43,570 nt of DNA from Lampropedia puyangensis (GCF_004833285.1 NZ_STFG01000014.1:1-43570), one strand, 5' to 3'. Positions 34,437-43,570 are shown, numbered from the stretch's first letter. Numbers and translations: made by a program. Notes: generated by a model from the letters alone, not told the origin.

Positions 34437-34452
34437 TACAACTAAAGTCGTC
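34437..34452. promoter_or_regulatory. 7-2-7 inverted repeat upstream of the acetate uptake genes
   Basis: TACAACT (34437-34443), AA, AGTCGTC (34446-34452): the right arm's complement is GACGACT, matching the left arm at five of seven positions (the inner six match at five). The heptamer-2-heptamer layout is the one used by NarL-type regulators. It is 108 bases before the DUF485 gene start. The LuxR-type regulator at 39097-39735 is the obvious candidate to bind it, an inference. Confidence 0.45.
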
Positions 34453-34559
34453 TGGTGGGGATGGCGTGGTCTCGGTAAATTGTAGGTATCGGTATCTGTT
34501 TGCTGGCGCTTTGTGGGCGCTGGTTTGGCGGGCCGAGCCAATAACAAGGAGACACCAAC

Positions 34560-34892
34560 ATGAGCCAGACGAGCCAGACCACCGCAACGGATCAAGCGGT
34601 CCAGCGGATACAAAACAACCCCGCTTACCAGCGCTTGCGCAGCAAGCGCAACGCCTTTGCTTGGGTACTCACCATTTTGATGTTGGTGGTGTATTACGGC
34701 TACGTGGGCTTGATTGCCTTTGACAAAGAGTTGCTGGCCAAGCCCATTGGCACTGGCGTGACGACCTTGGGCATGCCCATCGGGCTGGGTGTGATTCTCT
34801 TTACGGTGGTGATTACCGGCATTTACGTCTACCGCGCCAATACGGAGTTTGATGCGATCACAGAACGAATCTTGAAGGATGCCGCCCAATGA
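34560..34892 (+). CDS. yjcH: DUF485 domain membrane protein (YjcH-like)
   Basis: A 110-residue inner-membrane protein with two hydrophobic helices (about 33-55 and 70-92) and the DUF485 pattern [30 protein letters not shown] and [18 protein letters not shown]. In E. coli the homologue yjcH lies between acs and actP; it is thought to be a partner subunit of the acetate symporter, exact role unproved. AAGGAG stands about 9 bases before the ATG. It overlaps actP as ATGA, so the two are translated together. The gap before it holds a CCCC-TTAC-GGGG hairpin (near 34418-34429) and the 7-2-7 repeat. Confidence 0.93.
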   Translation: MSQTSQTTATDQAVQRIQNNPAYQRLRSKRNAFAWVLTILMLVVYYGYVGLIAFDKELLAKPIGTGVTTLGMPIGLGVILFTVVITGIYVYRANTEFDAITERILKDAAQ

Positions 34893-36571
34893 AAACTCGT
34901 AGCTCTATTCCTTATGCTGCTATTTTGGCTTTGGCCACGGCCGCCATTGCAGGCAGCGCTTTTGCTGCTGGCGGTGATTTGGGTGAATTGAAAAAGCAAG
35001 CCACCAATTGGACTGCCATCACGATGTTTGCCGCTTTTGTGATCGGCACCTTGTGGATCACCAAGTGGGCAGCAGGCCGCACCAAGTCTGCCGCTGATTT
35101 CTACACGGCAGGTGGAGGTATCACTGGGTTTCAGAATGGTTTGGCGATTGCCGGAGACTACATGTCTGCCGCCTCGTTTCTGGGTATTTCTGCTGCGGTC
35201 ATGGCCAATGGTTATGACGGTTTGATTTACTCCATCGGTTTCTTGGTGGGGTGGCCCATCATCACGTTCTTGATGGCTGAAAAATTGCGCAACTTGGGCA
35301 AGTTCACGTTTGCCGATGTGGCTGGTTACCGCTTTCAGCCTGGGCCTATCCGCGCTTTTGCGGCGTCAGGCACATTGGTTGTTGTTGCGTTTTATTTGAT
35401 TGCACAAATGGTTGGCGCGGGGCAGTTGATCAAACTGCTGTTTGGCTTGGACTACCTGTATGCTGTGATCATCGTGGGTATTTTGATGATGGTCTATGTG
35501 CTTTTTGGTGGCATGACCGCTACCACTTGGGTGCAAATCATCAAAGCGTGTTTGTTGCTCTCTGGCGCCAGCTTTATGGCTTTTATGGTGATGAAAAGCT
35601 ACGGGTTCAGCTTTGAAAAACTGTTCCAGGCTTCAGTGGAGGTCAAAGGCTCGAATTCCATCATGGGCCCCGGTAACTTCATCAAAGACCCGATTTCTGC
35701 CATCAGTTTTGGCATGGCCTTGATGTTTGGTACGGCGGGTTTGCCGCACGTGTTGATGCGTTTTTTCACTGTGCCGAATGCTAAAGAAGCGCGCAAGTCC
35801 GTGTTTTGGGCGACCACATGGATTGGTTATTTCTACATCTTGACCTTCATCATCGGCTTTGGCGCGATTGTGTTTGTGAGCACTAACCCACAATTCCTGG
35901 ATGCCACTTCAGGCACATTGGTTGGCGGCAGCAACATGGCTGCGGTGCATTTGGCATCTGCTGTGGGCGGTAACGTGTTCTTGGGCTTTATTTCTGCTGT
36001 GGCTTTTGCCACGATCTTGGCGGTGGTGGCAGGCTTGACGTTGTCAGGCGCGTCTGCGGTCTCGCACGACTTGTATGCCACTGTGTTCAAGAAAGGCAAG
36101 GCCGATAGCGCTGCAGAATTGAAAGTCTCGCGCATCACCACCGTGGTCTTGGGCATTGTGGCTGTGCTGCTGGGCATCGTGTTTGAGAAGCAAAACATTG
36201 CGTTCATGGTGTCACTGGCGTTTGCGGTGGCGGCATCGGCTAACTTCCCGGTGTTGTTCCTGTCGATTTTGTGGAAAGATATGACGACCCGTGGTGCTGT
36301 GATCGGTGGTTTCCTGGGGCTGATTTCTTCTGTGCTGCTGACGATTCTCTCGCCATCAGTTTGGGAAGCCGTGTTCCATAATCCTGTTGGCTCAGCGCCA
36401 TTCCCTTATGCTTCCCCAACCGTGTTCTCGATGACACTGGCTTTTGTTGGAATCTGGTTTTTCTCGATTACTGACAAGAGCGCACGTGCTGTTAAAGACC
36501 GTGCGGCTTATCCAGCCCAGTTGGTGCGTTCTGAAACTGGTTTGGGCGCATCCAAAGCATCGTCGCACTGA
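34889..36571 (+). CDS. actP: Cation/acetate symporter ActP
   Basis: A 560-residue sodium:solute symporter family permease that takes up acetate and other short carboxylates. A signal-like first segment ends at AFAAGG as in E. coli ActP, followed by about 13 helices. Diagnostic blocks are [39 protein letters not shown] and [16 protein letters not shown], all very close to E. coli ActP. It is coupled to yjcH by a four-base overlap and followed by a terminator-like hairpin, then acs. It supplies acetate to Acs at low concentration. Confidence 0.96.
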   Translation: MKTRSSIPYAAILALATAAIAGSAFAAGGDLGELKKQATNWTAITMFAAFVIGTLWITKWAAGRTKSAADFYTAGGGITGFQNGLAIAGDYMSAASFLGISAAVMANGYDGLIYSIGFLVGWPIITFLMAEKLRNLGKFTFADVAGYRFQPGPIRAFAASGTLVVVAFYLIAQMVGAGQLIKLLFGLDYLYAVIIVGILMMVYVLFGGMTATTWVQIIKACLLLSGASFMAFMVMKSYGFSFEKLFQASVEVKGSNSIMGPGNFIKDPISAISFGMALMFGTAGLPHVLMRFFTVPNAKEARKSVFWATTWIGYFYILTFIIGFGAIVFVSTNPQFLDATSGTLVGGSNMAAVHLASAVGGNVFLGFISAVAFATILAVVAGLTLSGASAVSHDLYATVFKKGKADSAAELKVSRITTVVLGIVAVLLGIVFEKQNIAFMVSLAFAVAASANFPVLFLSILWKDMTTRGAVIGGFLGLISSVLLTILSPSVWEAVFHNPVGSAPFPYASPTVFSMTLAFVGIWFFSITDKSARAVKDRAAYPAQLVRSETGLGASKASSH

Positions 36572-36581
36572 TGTTGTTGCG

Positions 36582-36602
36582 CGCTTGCCTTTGCGGCAAG
36601 CG
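36582..36602 (+). terminator. Hairpin after actP
   Basis: CGCTTGCC (36582-36589) and GGCAAGCG (36595-36602) form a perfect 8-bp stem with loop TTTGC, ten bases after the actP stop. No T-run follows; the next hairpin downstream has one. Confidence 0.5.
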
Positions 36603-36619
36603 TAGCCACATCGTTGGTC

Positions 36620-36649
36620 ACGGGTGGTTTAGCGCCACCCGTTTGTTTT
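36620..36649 (+). terminator. Intrinsic terminator or attenuator between actP and acs
   Basis: ACGGGTGG (36620-36627) and CCACCCGT (36635-36642) pair over a 7-base loop and are followed by TTGTTTT. The stop signal lies 24 bases before the acs start. It would make acs transcription depend on read-through, or on a promoter inside or just after this region. Confidence 0.7.
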
Positions 36650-36673
36650 CATCATGATGAGAGAGACAAAACC

Positions 36674-38620
36674 ATGTCCCAAGAACTGTATCCCGTGAAC
36701 CCCGCACAGGCTGGCCCCAACACCATCACGCCAGAAAAATACCAACAAATGTATGAGGAGTCGGTCAAAGACCCGAATGCATTCTGGGGCAAGGTTGCCA
36801 AGCGCTTGCAGTGGTTTAAAGAGCCGACCGTGATCAAAGACACCAGTTTTGATCCGAACAATTTTCATACCCGCTGGTTTGCTGATGGCGAGATCAACGT
36901 CAGTGTCAACTGCCTTGATCGTCATCTGGAAACGCGCGGTGACAAAGTCGCGATTTTGTGGGAGCCAGACGACCCGAACACGCCTGCACAAAAGATCACC
37001 TATCGCCAGCTTTATGAGCGTGTGTGCAAATTAGGCAATGCCTTGCGTAAACTGGGCGTGGGCAAGGGCGATCGTGTCACGGTTTATTTGCCCATGGTGC
37101 CTGATGCGGCCGTGGCTTTATTGGCTTGCGCACGCATTGGTGCGATTCACAACGTGGTGTTTGGCGGTTTTTCACCTGGCTCAGTGGCCGATCGTGTGCG
37201 CGACAGCAACGCTAAAGTGGTCATTACTGCTGATGAAGGCTTACGTGCAGGGCGCAAGGTGCCGCTTAAAGCCAATGTGGATGCGGCGCTCAAGAGCGAG
37301 GGAACTGACACCGTGACCAGTGTCATCGTGCTCAAGCATACCGGCGGCGCAGTGGAGATGACTGCGGGTCGCGATGTGTGGTTGCATGACGTGACAGCCA
37401 ATGAGCCTGCGCAGTGTGAGCCTGAACGTATGCAGGCAGAAGACCCACTGTTCATTCTCTACACCTCTGGCTCAACCGGGAAACCCAAAGGCGTGGTGCA
37501 CTCCACGGCAGGTTATTTGGTGCATGCCAGTTTCAGCCATGAGACCGTATTTGACTTGCGCGAAGATGATATTTACTGGTGCACAGCCGATGTGGGCTGG
37601 GTGACTGGGCATAGCTACATCGTTTATGGGCCATTGGCCAATGGTGCCACTTCTGTGATGTTTGAAGGTGTGCCGAGCTACCCTGATGCATCGCGTTTCT
37701 GGCAAGTAGTAGACAAGCACCAAGTCACTATTTTTTATACTGCCCCAACGGCTATTCGTGCGTTGATGCGCGATGGTGATGAATGGGTGAAGAAAACCTC
37801 GCGCACTTCTTTGCGCGTGCTCGGCTCGGTCGGTGAGCCGATTAACCCTGAGGCATGGCGCTGGTACCACGAGGTGGTTGGTGGCGGAAAATTGCCAATC
37901 GTTGATACCTGGTGGCAAACCGAGACTGGCGGCTTCATGATTACGCCCCTGCCTGGCGCCATTGCGTTGAAGCCAGGCTCTGCGACCAAGCCATTCTTTG
38001 GCGTTCAGCCTGCACTGGTTGATGCAGAGGGCAAGTTTATAGAGGGGGAGGGAGAGGGCAACCTGGTGATCGTAGATTCCTGGCCAGGCCAGGCGCGTAC
38101 GGTTTTTGGTGACCACCAACGTTTTATTGACACCTACTTCAAAGCCTATCCAGGCATGTACTTCACCGGTGACGGCTGCCGTCGGGATGCTGACGGGTAC
38201 TACTGGATTACTGGCCGCGTTGACGATGTCATCAACGTCAGTGGCCACCGTATCGGCACCGCTGAGCTGGAGAGTGCGCTGGTATTGCATGAAAAAGTGG
38301 CCGAAGCCGCTGCCGTGGGTTACCCGCATGATCTCAAAGGCCAGGGTATTTATGTGTACGTCACATTAGTGGCGGGGTTAGAGGGCTCTGATGAGCTCAA
38401 GAAAGAGCTGATCGCCCATGTCCGCAAGGTCATTGGGCCGATCGCCACACCGGATCACTTGCAATGGGCGCCTGCCTTGCCTAAAACCCGCTCTGGCAAA
38501 ATCATGCGCCGCATTTTGCGCAAAATTGCTGAGAACGCACCAGACCAGTTGGGCGATACCAGCACTTTGGCGGATCCGGCTGTGGTGGACACGCTGGTGG
38601 TTGAGCGCCTCAACACCTGA
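36674..38620 (+). CDS. acs: Acetate--CoA ligase (acetyl-CoA synthetase)
   Basis: A 648-residue adenylate-forming enzyme that turns acetate, ATP and CoA into acetyl-CoA. Core motifs: [13 protein letters not shown] (P-loop), [10 protein letters not shown] (acetate pocket and ATP contact), [20 protein letters not shown] (hinge Asp region) and [11 protein letters not shown] with catalytic Lys609, the residue shut off by acetylation in Salmonella Acs. The ATG at 36674 follows GAGAGA by about 9 bases; the frame is open upstream for 20 codons through the terminator and is not used. The end is followed by a terminator. It is in the acetate module with yjcH, actP and the CrbSR-like pair. Confidence 0.97.
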   Translation: MSQELYPVNPAQAGPNTITPEKYQQMYEESVKDPNAFWGKVAKRLQWFKEPTVIKDTSFDPNNFHTRWFADGEINVSVNCLDRHLETRGDKVAILWEPDDPNTPAQKITYRQLYERVCKLGNALRKLGVGKGDRVTVYLPMVPDAAVALLACARIGAIHNVVFGGFSPGSVADRVRDSNAKVVITADEGLRAGRKVPLKANVDAALKSEGTDTVTSVIVLKHTGGAVEMTAGRDVWLHDVTANEPAQCEPERMQAEDPLFILYTSGSTGKPKGVVHSTAGYLVHASFSHETVFDLREDDIYWCTADVGWVTGHSYIVYGPLANGATSVMFEGVPSYPDASRFWQVVDKHQVTIFYTAPTAIRALMRDGDEWVKKTSRTSLRVLGSVGEPINPEAWRWYHEVVGGGKLPIVDTWWQTETGGFMITPLPGAIALKPGSATKPFFGVQPALVDAEGKFIEGEGEGNLVIVDSWPGQARTVFGDHQRFIDTYFKAYPGMYFTGDGCRRDADGYYWITGRVDDVINVSGHRIGTAELESALVLHEKVAEAAAVGYPHDLKGQGIYVYVTLVAGLEGSDELKKELIAHVRKVIGPIATPDHLQWAPALPKTRSGKIMRRILRKIAENAPDQLGDTSTLADPAVVDTLVVERLNT

Positions 38621-38693
38621 GCGCGGTCATCGGCGGCCATCCAATAGGCGGCTGATGGCTCGTTAGCGCGGTATTGCACTACTGCACTACTGC

Positions 38694-38729
38694 AAAGCCC
38701 CAGGAGGCACATGCCGATTGGGGTTTTTT
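38694..38729 (+). terminator. Intrinsic terminator of acs
   Basis: CCCCA (38698-38702) pairs with TGGGG (38719-38723); a further GGC/GCC pair lies inside, and TTTTTT follows at 38724-38729. It is 73 bases beyond the acs stop. Confidence 0.75.
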
Positions 38730-38795
38730 CATGCTTGTTGAACAGGTTTTTTGTCTGGGTGGCGGTAGATCGATAATCAAAAGGCTTGTACTTAA

Positions 38796-38954
38796 GGAAA
38801 CGCTGATCAGTTCAGTCTGGTCCGCGTATCCCTGTTGCGGGCGATCTGGTGTGTTGTCATTTGACGTTAATAGTGTCGCTATTGCTGCCAAATGCCGCCT
38901 TCCAGTTCATCCTGATACAAGGTTTGCAGGTTCGGGGAGTTAATCAGCGTTTCC
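38796..38954. mobile_element. MITE, 159 bp (copy 2, diverged relative of the 21850 element)
   Basis: The ends are perfect 12-base inverted repeats, GGAAACGCTGAT at 38796-38807 and its complement at 38943-38954. It begins GGAA like copy 1 and differs in length by one base. From internal base 58 the two share GTTGTC, a CTATTG stretch and CATCCTGATAC at almost equal offsets. Flanking bases (TTAA at 38792-38795, CAAG at 38955-38958) are not identical, so no clean target duplication is left. No open frame for a transposase. It lies between acs and the response regulator gene. Confidence 0.65.
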
Positions 38955-39096
38955 CAAGCGCTATAAGCTACCGCTATGATGGTTGCCGCGATAAAAAGCG
39001 GCCCTGTTGTGGTGTTTCATGGTGCGATCGCATCCATCATGGAATAGTCAAACGCGGACAGGCGCGGCCTACCGACCACCATGATTCGAATACCTT

Positions 39097-39735
39097 ATGC
39101 CCACATTGTTGATTGCTGATGACCATCCCCTCTTTCGCGATGCCTTGCGCACGGCGGTGTTGCGGGTTTGGCCTGATGCAGTGATTCATGAGGCTGAACA
39201 TGTGGATGGGGTGTATCAACTCATCGAGCAGTGCGCTGAAGCTGATTTGCTGTTGCTCGACTTGAGCATGCCTGGTAGTACGGGTTTTGATCCCTTGGTG
39301 CATATTCGCGCGCGTCACCCTCAGTTACCGGTGGTGATTGTTTCGGGCCATGATGATTTGCACACCATGCGCCGGGCGATGGACCATGGTGCCATGGGCT
39401 ATATCCCCAAATCCTCTGATCTGGCCACGATCGGTCAGGCCTTGCAGGCGGTTTTGGATGGTGACCCTTGGTTTCTACCTCAGGCACTCGAGAGCAGTGT
39501 GGCCAGTGCCAATCAGCAAGAACAGGACGTGGCTGCGCGCATGGCGGAGTTAACGCCCCAGCAAGCCAAGGTGCTTCAAATGGCTGTTGCTGGGCGTTTG
39601 AATAAGCAAATTGCACACGATTTGGGCACGTCCGAGGCGACGGTGAAAGCGCATATGTCTGCAATTTTGCGTAAGCTCGGAGCGACCAACCGCACCGAGG
39701 CAGTGTCTATGGCCCATCGCTTGGGTGTTCGGTGA
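39097..39735 (+). CDS. crbR: LuxR/NarL-type response regulator (CrbR/ErdR-like)
   Basis: A 212-residue regulator. The receiver domain (about 4-115) has the acidic pair Asp8-Asp9, phospho-acceptor Asp55 (LLLLDLSMPG), Ser83 and Lys105. The C-terminal LuxR helix-turn-helix (about 148-205) includes LTPQQAKVLQMAVAGRLNKQ and TVKAHMSAILRKLGATNRTE. It lies between acs and a hybrid kinase of the CrbS type, so it is probably the partner CrbR (ErdR in Pseudomonas), which activates acs and actP in the acetate switch. Its last 29 bases overlap the end of the kinase gene, which is on the other strand. No strong ribosome site. The name rests on context and domain make-up. Confidence 0.88.
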   Translation: MPTLLIADDHPLFRDALRTAVLRVWPDAVIHEAEHVDGVYQLIEQCAEADLLLLDLSMPGSTGFDPLVHIRARHPQLPVVIVSGHDDLHTMRRAMDHGAMGYIPKSSDLATIGQALQAVLDGDPWFLPQALESSVASANQQEQDVAARMAELTPQQAKVLQMAVAGRLNKQIAHDLGTSEATVKAHMSAILRKLGATNRTEAVSMAHRLGVR

Positions 39736-42700
39736 GTTTTTGACCCGCTTCGTCTTTTGGCGATGAACGTGCAGCCGCCGCCATTAAAAACGCGCGCAAC
39801 GCGGCAGGTTTGATGGGTTTGGTCAGCACGGTGACGGTTTGTGCTGCTGCCATTTTTTTGAGTGCATCGCTGCCGTCAGCTGTGACCAGCGCTGCAGGCG
39901 TGTGTGGTCGCAATTCATGCAGCGCGGCCAGTGCTTGCAAGCCGTCCATGCGGTCTTGTAGGTGGTAATCGACCAACAGACAGTCAAGGCGTGGCATGTG
40001 CTGGGCATGCTCCAATGCTTCATCAACTTGGGTGGTGGTTACGCAGGAGATGTTCCAGCGCGTCAGCAATACGTTCATGCCTTGCAAAATGTCGGGGTCA
40101 TTATCCAGGCACAGCACCGCCATGGCGTTGAGGGGATTGGCCACTGGTTGCGCATATGAGCCCACTGGAGTGCTGTTAGGAGCCAGGATTGCAGGAGGGC
40201 TTGATGGACACCTATCGTGTGGGGTGGTTCTGGCACGTATGACCGCACGGTCTTCACTGGCTTGTACTGATACGGCAAACCTACTGCCTTTGCCAATGGC
40301 TGAATGGGCCTGCAGGCTGTGCCCCAGCAGGCGGGCGATGCGCTGGCAGATGGATAGGCCTAGGCCGAGACCGCGACCGTCCCAGTCAAACACTTGTTGG
40401 TAGCGGTGAAACTCTTCATAGATGCGCGCCAGATGGATCTCCGGAATACCGGGCCCGGTATCCCATATCTGCACGACGATTTGGCCTTTGCGTTGCCTTG
40501 CGGCAATCAATACCCCGCCTGTTTGTGTATAGCGCAAGGCATTGGCGACAAAGTTTTGCAGCACGCGGCGTAGTAAGCGCGGGTCGCTGCGCACCCATAG
40601 CGCTGGCGCATAGCGCGGGGCGGCCAGACGCCATTGCAGCTGGCGCTTGGCCGCTATGGGGGCGTATTGGGCATGCAGTTCTTCCAGAATCGGGCGAATG
40701 TCAAAGGTTTGGATGTTGGGTTGCAGCGCACCCGCATCTAGGCGTGAGAGATCCAGGATGCCGTCTAACAAGTCTTCCGCTGCGTTCAGTGCGCTGTCTA
40801 CACGTTCGGCCAGGTATTGCAGTTGTTGGGGCCGGGTTTCGTCTTGCAAGGCTGTGGCAAACAGGCGTGCGGCGTGAATGGGCTGCAATACATCGTGGCT
40901 AATAGCCGTGAGGTAGCGCGAGCGCGATTCTTGTGCGGCGGCTACTTCATGTGAACGTTCTGCCACGCGTTGCTCCAGCGTTTCATTGATATTGCGTAAC
41001 TCACGTTCAGCCTGTTTGAGTTCGCTGATGTCGCTGTAGCTGGTGACGTAGCCGCCGTGTGGCAGAGGATGGCCGCGCATTTCAATGACGCGACCATCAA
41101 GCAACTCTCGCACATAGGTGTAGCTGCGGCCTGCACGCATGATGGTGATGCGTTTTTCAACCTCGGCGTCGATACGCTCGGGGGATAACGGCGCTGAGGG
41201 CAGGCCCAGTGGATTGTGTTGCAGGTTGTGGCGAATCAGACTGGCGACGTCTCGCCCCACGTACAACATACCGGCCGGGTAATGAAACAGTTGCTGGTAG
41301 CGCTGGTTCCAGGCCACCATGCGCATTTCGGCATCGATCACGCTGACGCCCGGATCGATGTTTTCCAATGTGGCTAACAGAATGTCGCGGTTGAATCGCA
41401 ACTCTTGGCCTGCTTCATCGAGAACAGAGACCACGGCAGCCAACTCCATGCCTGAGCCTTGTAAGGCCCGTGTCATGACCAGTCGTGCGGAGGCCGCTCC
41501 AACGGCACCTACTAGCAACAGTTCTGTGAAGTGCACCCACTTGCGGTCAGCTGGCATTTCCGCATGAAGGCTTTGCCCCAGCTTGTGGGCGTGTTGATTG
41601 AAGGCGCGCGTGGCGGTGTCGTGACCCACGATGTGGCTGGCGACCATTTGCAGGTCTTGGATGCGCAGGCGGTTGAGTCTGGGGAGACGCTCATTGAGTG
41701 ATGAATCTCGTGTAATAGGGGCGAGAAAAGGCTGTGCCTGCATCTGCTCACTCAAACCAGGACGCCAGCGCAGAGAGACGAAAACCAGCGCTGTGATGTT
41801 GGCCGCGAGCGACCAAAATGTGCCGTGGGTAAGCGAGTCCCAACCGACACTGCCAAAAAGCTGGTAGGGCCGCAGCCAGGCCATGTCCCATGGGCCATGG
41901 GCAATCCAATCGGCCCGAATCCACCCCACTTCCGCCAAGTTGGGCAGCATTAAGGTGTAGGCCCACACGGCAAATCCGGCCAGCACACCAGCCTCAACAC
42001 CTTTGCGGCTGGCTGCTTGCCAGTACAGGCCTGCAATCAGTGCGGGAGCGAACTGGGCCACGGCGGCAAATGCCATCAAACCGAAACTGGCCAGTTGCAC
42101 TTGATCGCTCACGCCACGAGAGTAGCTATAAGCGAGTAGGCCTAAAAGCACGATTACCGTGCGGCGCACCCACAGCACCAAGGCAGCAGTGTGTTCAATG
42201 GCCGTTTGTGAGGCGGCATTGGCAGCTGGGGCCCTGTTCCAACGCCAACGCAGCAGCAGCGGCATGACCAAGTCGTTACTGACCATGTTCGAAAGTGCAA
42301 CGCTGACCACAATCACCATTCCTGTGGCGGCTGAAAACCCCCCAATGTAAGCCAGCAGGGCAAGCGTGTTGTAGTTCAGTGCCAGCGGCAAGGCCAGGAC
42401 GTAGCTGTCCGGGGCAACAGCACTTTGTTGGCCGAACTGGGCCAGGCCCGCAGCGGCAATGGGCAAAACCATGGCACAAATAATGACCAGATAGGTGCCA
42501 AACAGCCAGCGCGCACGGCGAATGTCGCGCACATCGCCGCATTCCACTACGGCCACATGAAACTGGCGTGGCAGGCAAATGATGGCGGCAAATGCCAACA
42601 AGGTTTGCGCGACGAAACCAACGGGTGCGGTGTTCTCAATCAGGTGGGCAATGGCTTGCGGCGCGGTGGTGGGTGTGGTTCGTTGTGATAGCCACAGGTA

Positions 42701-43327
42701 GGCAAAAATGCCCACAGCTACCAAGGCGATCAGCTTGACGATGGATTCCAGCGCTACGGCCAGCATTAAGCCGGGGCGGTGTTCGGTCGCGTTGACTTGG
42801 CGTGTGCCAAACAAAATGGCAAACAGCGCCATGATGGCTGCGACGTAAAAAGCCGGGTCGCCCCAGGTGTCGCGGTTGATGTCCACGCCCGCAAGAATCC
42901 CCAGGCTGGAAACCACGGCCTTGTATTGCAGCGCCAGGTAAGGCACGGCAGCAACCAGGGCAATCAAGGTGACGAGTGCTGCCAAGCGCTGCGACCTGCC
43001 AAAACGTGAACCGAGGAAATCGGCAATGGAGACGGTGTTTTGGCTGCGCGCGATAGAAGCCAGTCGTTCCAGCATCCGCCAGCCGAGCAGGAACATCAGC
43101 AAAGGGCCTAAATAAATCGGCAGGTAGCCCAAGCCGTAACGGGCGGCAGTGCCGACTGCACCATAAAAAGTCCATGATGAACAGTACACCGCCAGAGCCA
43201 GGCTGTAGATGATGGGGCGGACGCTATCGCGTTGCATGAAATGCGCATAGCGGTCGCCCAGCCATGCCACCGTAAATAGCATGACGGCATAGAGCAGCGA
43301 AACAAGAATGACACCAATGGGCGACAT
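39707..43327 (-). CDS. crbS: Hybrid sensor histidine kinase with SSS transporter domain (CrbS/MxtR-like)
   Basis: A 1206-residue hybrid kinase. Order: sodium:solute symporter (SLC5) domain with about 13 helices (1-500), STAC region (about 550-640, with FTELLLVGAVGAASARLVM), PAS-7 domain (about 650-760), coiled segment, HisKA with His811 in AISHDVLQPIHAARLF, HATPase with NFVANALRYT, WDTGPGIP and GRGLGLGLSI, and a C-terminal receiver with Asp1120 (LLVDYHLQD). This matches CrbS of Vibrio and MxtR of Pseudomonas, which sense acetate-related signals and drive CrbR/ErdR to induce acs. The ATG at 43327 starts the first helix; a GGAG is 12 bases upstream. The frame is open upstream for 63 codons without protein-like pattern. 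It converges with the crbR-like gene, unlike a simple operon. Confidence 0.92.
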   Translation of the reverse strand: MSPIGVILVSLLYAVMLFTVAWLGDRYAHFMQRDSVRPIIYSLALAVYCSSWTFYGAVGTAARYGLGYLPIYLGPLLMFLLGWRMLERLASIARSQNTVSIADFLGSRFGRSQRLAALVTLIALVAAVPYLALQYKAVVSSLGILAGVDINRDTWGDPAFYVAAIMALFAILFGTRQVNATEHRPGLMLAVALESIVKLIALVAVGIFAYLWLSQRTTPTTAPQAIAHLIENTAPVGFVAQTLLAFAAIICLPRQFHVAVVECGDVRDIRRARWLFGTYLVIICAMVLPIAAAGLAQFGQQSAVAPDSYVLALPLALNYNTLALLAYIGGFSAATGMVIVVSVALSNMVSNDLVMPLLLRWRWNRAPAANAASQTAIEHTAALVLWVRRTVIVLLGLLAYSYSRGVSDQVQLASFGLMAFAAVAQFAPALIAGLYWQAASRKGVEAGVLAGFAVWAYTLMLPNLAEVGWIRADWIAHGPWDMAWLRPYQLFGSVGWDSLTHGTFWSLAANITALVFVSLRWRPGLSEQMQAQPFLAPITRDSSLNERLPRLNRLRIQDLQMVASHIVGHDTATRAFNQHAHKLGQSLHAEMPADRKWVHFTELLLVGAVGAASARLVMTRALQGSGMELAAVVSVLDEAGQELRFNRDILLATLENIDPGVSVIDAEMRMVAWNQRYQQLFHYPAGMLYVGRDVASLIRHNLQHNPLGLPSAPLSPERIDAEVEKRITIMRAGRSYTYVRELLDGRVIEMRGHPLPHGGYVTSYSDISELKQAERELRNINETLEQRVAERSHEVAAAQESRSRYLTAISHDVLQPIHAARLFATALQDETRPQQLQYLAERVDSALNAAEDLLDGILDLSRLDAGALQPNIQTFDIRPILEELHAQYAPIAAKRQLQWRLAAPRYAPALWVRSDPRLLRRVLQNFVANALRYTQTGGVLIAARQRKGQIVVQIWDTGPGIPEIHLARIYEEFHRYQQVFDWDGRGLGLGLSICQRIARLLGHSLQAHSAIGKGSRFAVSVQASEDRAVIRARTTPHDRCPSSPPAILAPNSTPVGSYAQPVANPLNAMAVLCLDNDPDILQGMNVLLTRWNISCVTTTQVDEALEHAQHMPRLDCLLVDYHLQDRMDGLQALAALHELRPHTPAALVTADGSDALKKMAAAQTVTVLTKPIKPAALRAFLMAAAARSSPKDEAGQKLTEHPSDGP

Positions 43328-43570
43328 AAATGGCAAAGGCTCCAAACAGTGGTGGTGGGCAAGGCAACGCGACGTTGTGCCGGTAGGGTGGGCTGCGCAT
43401 ATGAAATTGATGGCGCTACCGCATCGTACTACGTGAATCTGGTGCGAATACACGGGTTCACCAACGTCTTGCAGGATTAGATCGACTAACACAATCCTTG
43501 ATACGTCGTTGCACAACCTTGTCGTACTACTCGTACTGCCTGCGGTTTTGCGTCTAGTCTCAACCGCAAA
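43328..43570. other. Upstream region of the kinase gene (window edge)
   Basis: This should hold the kinase promoter. TGCGGTT (43541-43547) and AACCGCA (43562-43568) form a 7-bp stem with a 14-base loop at the very edge. No gene is seen. Confidence 0.45.

Larger units (their letters stand above)
38621..39096. other. Intergenic region: acs terminator and second MITE
   Basis: This 476-base region holds an 8-base direct repeat (GCACTACT twice, near 38676-38692), the acs terminator (38694-38729), the 159-bp MITE (38796-38954) and about 140 bases before the response regulator gene. No gene is supported. Confidence 0.6.

Noticed and set aside
38676-38692. Short direct repeat GCACTACT
   Set aside because: Only two copies and no link to a known element; not a CRISPR or iteron array.
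43328-43516. 63-codon upstream extension of the kinase frame
   Set aside because: No hydrophobic or conserved pattern; the first membrane helix starts right after the ATG at 43327.
43541-43568. Stem at the right window edge as a terminator
   Set aside because: Loop is long, no T-run is visible and the following sequence is outside the window.

Overview
The window looks like chromosomal DNA of a betaproteobacterium in the order Burkholderiales, most likely a Comamonadaceae relative. The reasons are a Bug/TctC-type periplasmic binding protein, the fimT-pilV-pilW-pilX-pilY1-pilE pilus cluster, and an acs/actP region linked to a CrbS-type sensor kinase. Species cannot be named from the sequence alone.

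Layout. (1) 1-327: one end of an IS21-family insertion sequence with the start of istA, cut by the window edge. (2) 596-1690: a 3-hydroxyisobutyryl-CoA hydrolase-like gene. (3) 1910-8355: type IV pilus minor-pilin/adhesin operon, strongly AT-rich in its middle. (4) 8408-10866: a pirin gene divergent from a LysR regulator, then a YitT-family membrane protein. (5) 11179-15260: a tightly packed minus-strand catabolic operon (SDR, fumarylacetoacetase, NIPSNAP, VOC, Bug receptor) with a divergent IclR regulator. (6) 16283-21602: an ABC importer (binding protein, fused permease, ATPase) followed by a LysR gene. (7) 21850-22009: a 160-bp MITE with CTAG target duplication. (8) 22061-28926: a histidine phosphatase, then on the minus strand a type III restriction-modification pair (mod, res) running closely into a cold-shock/DUF1294 gene and a PIN-domain gene. 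(9) 29074-34365: valS, a small-molecule/protein methyltransferase and a DHA2-type MFS exporter. (10) 34560-43327: acetate module: DUF485 protein, ActP, Acs, a LuxR-type response regulator and a convergent hybrid kinase with an SSS transporter domain.

How genes work together. The acetate module joins uptake (ActP), activation (Acs) and what appears to be its dedicated two-component system (CrbS/CrbR, also called MxtR/ErdR), with a 7-2-7 inverted repeat upstream of the uptake genes as a candidate operator. The catabolic operon pairs a fumarylacetoacetase that keeps all known catalytic residues with enzymes that do not form a recognised homogentisate route, so its substrate is open. The pilus cluster encodes the minor-pilin tip complex and its PilY1 adhesin.

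The least explained items are a two-member family of MITEs of nearly identical length (160 and 159 bp), the catabolic operon's substrate, the mod-res-CSD/DUF1294-PIN gene string, and the helical extension on the ABC binding protein. No tRNA, rRNA, CRISPR array or riboswitch was recognised.
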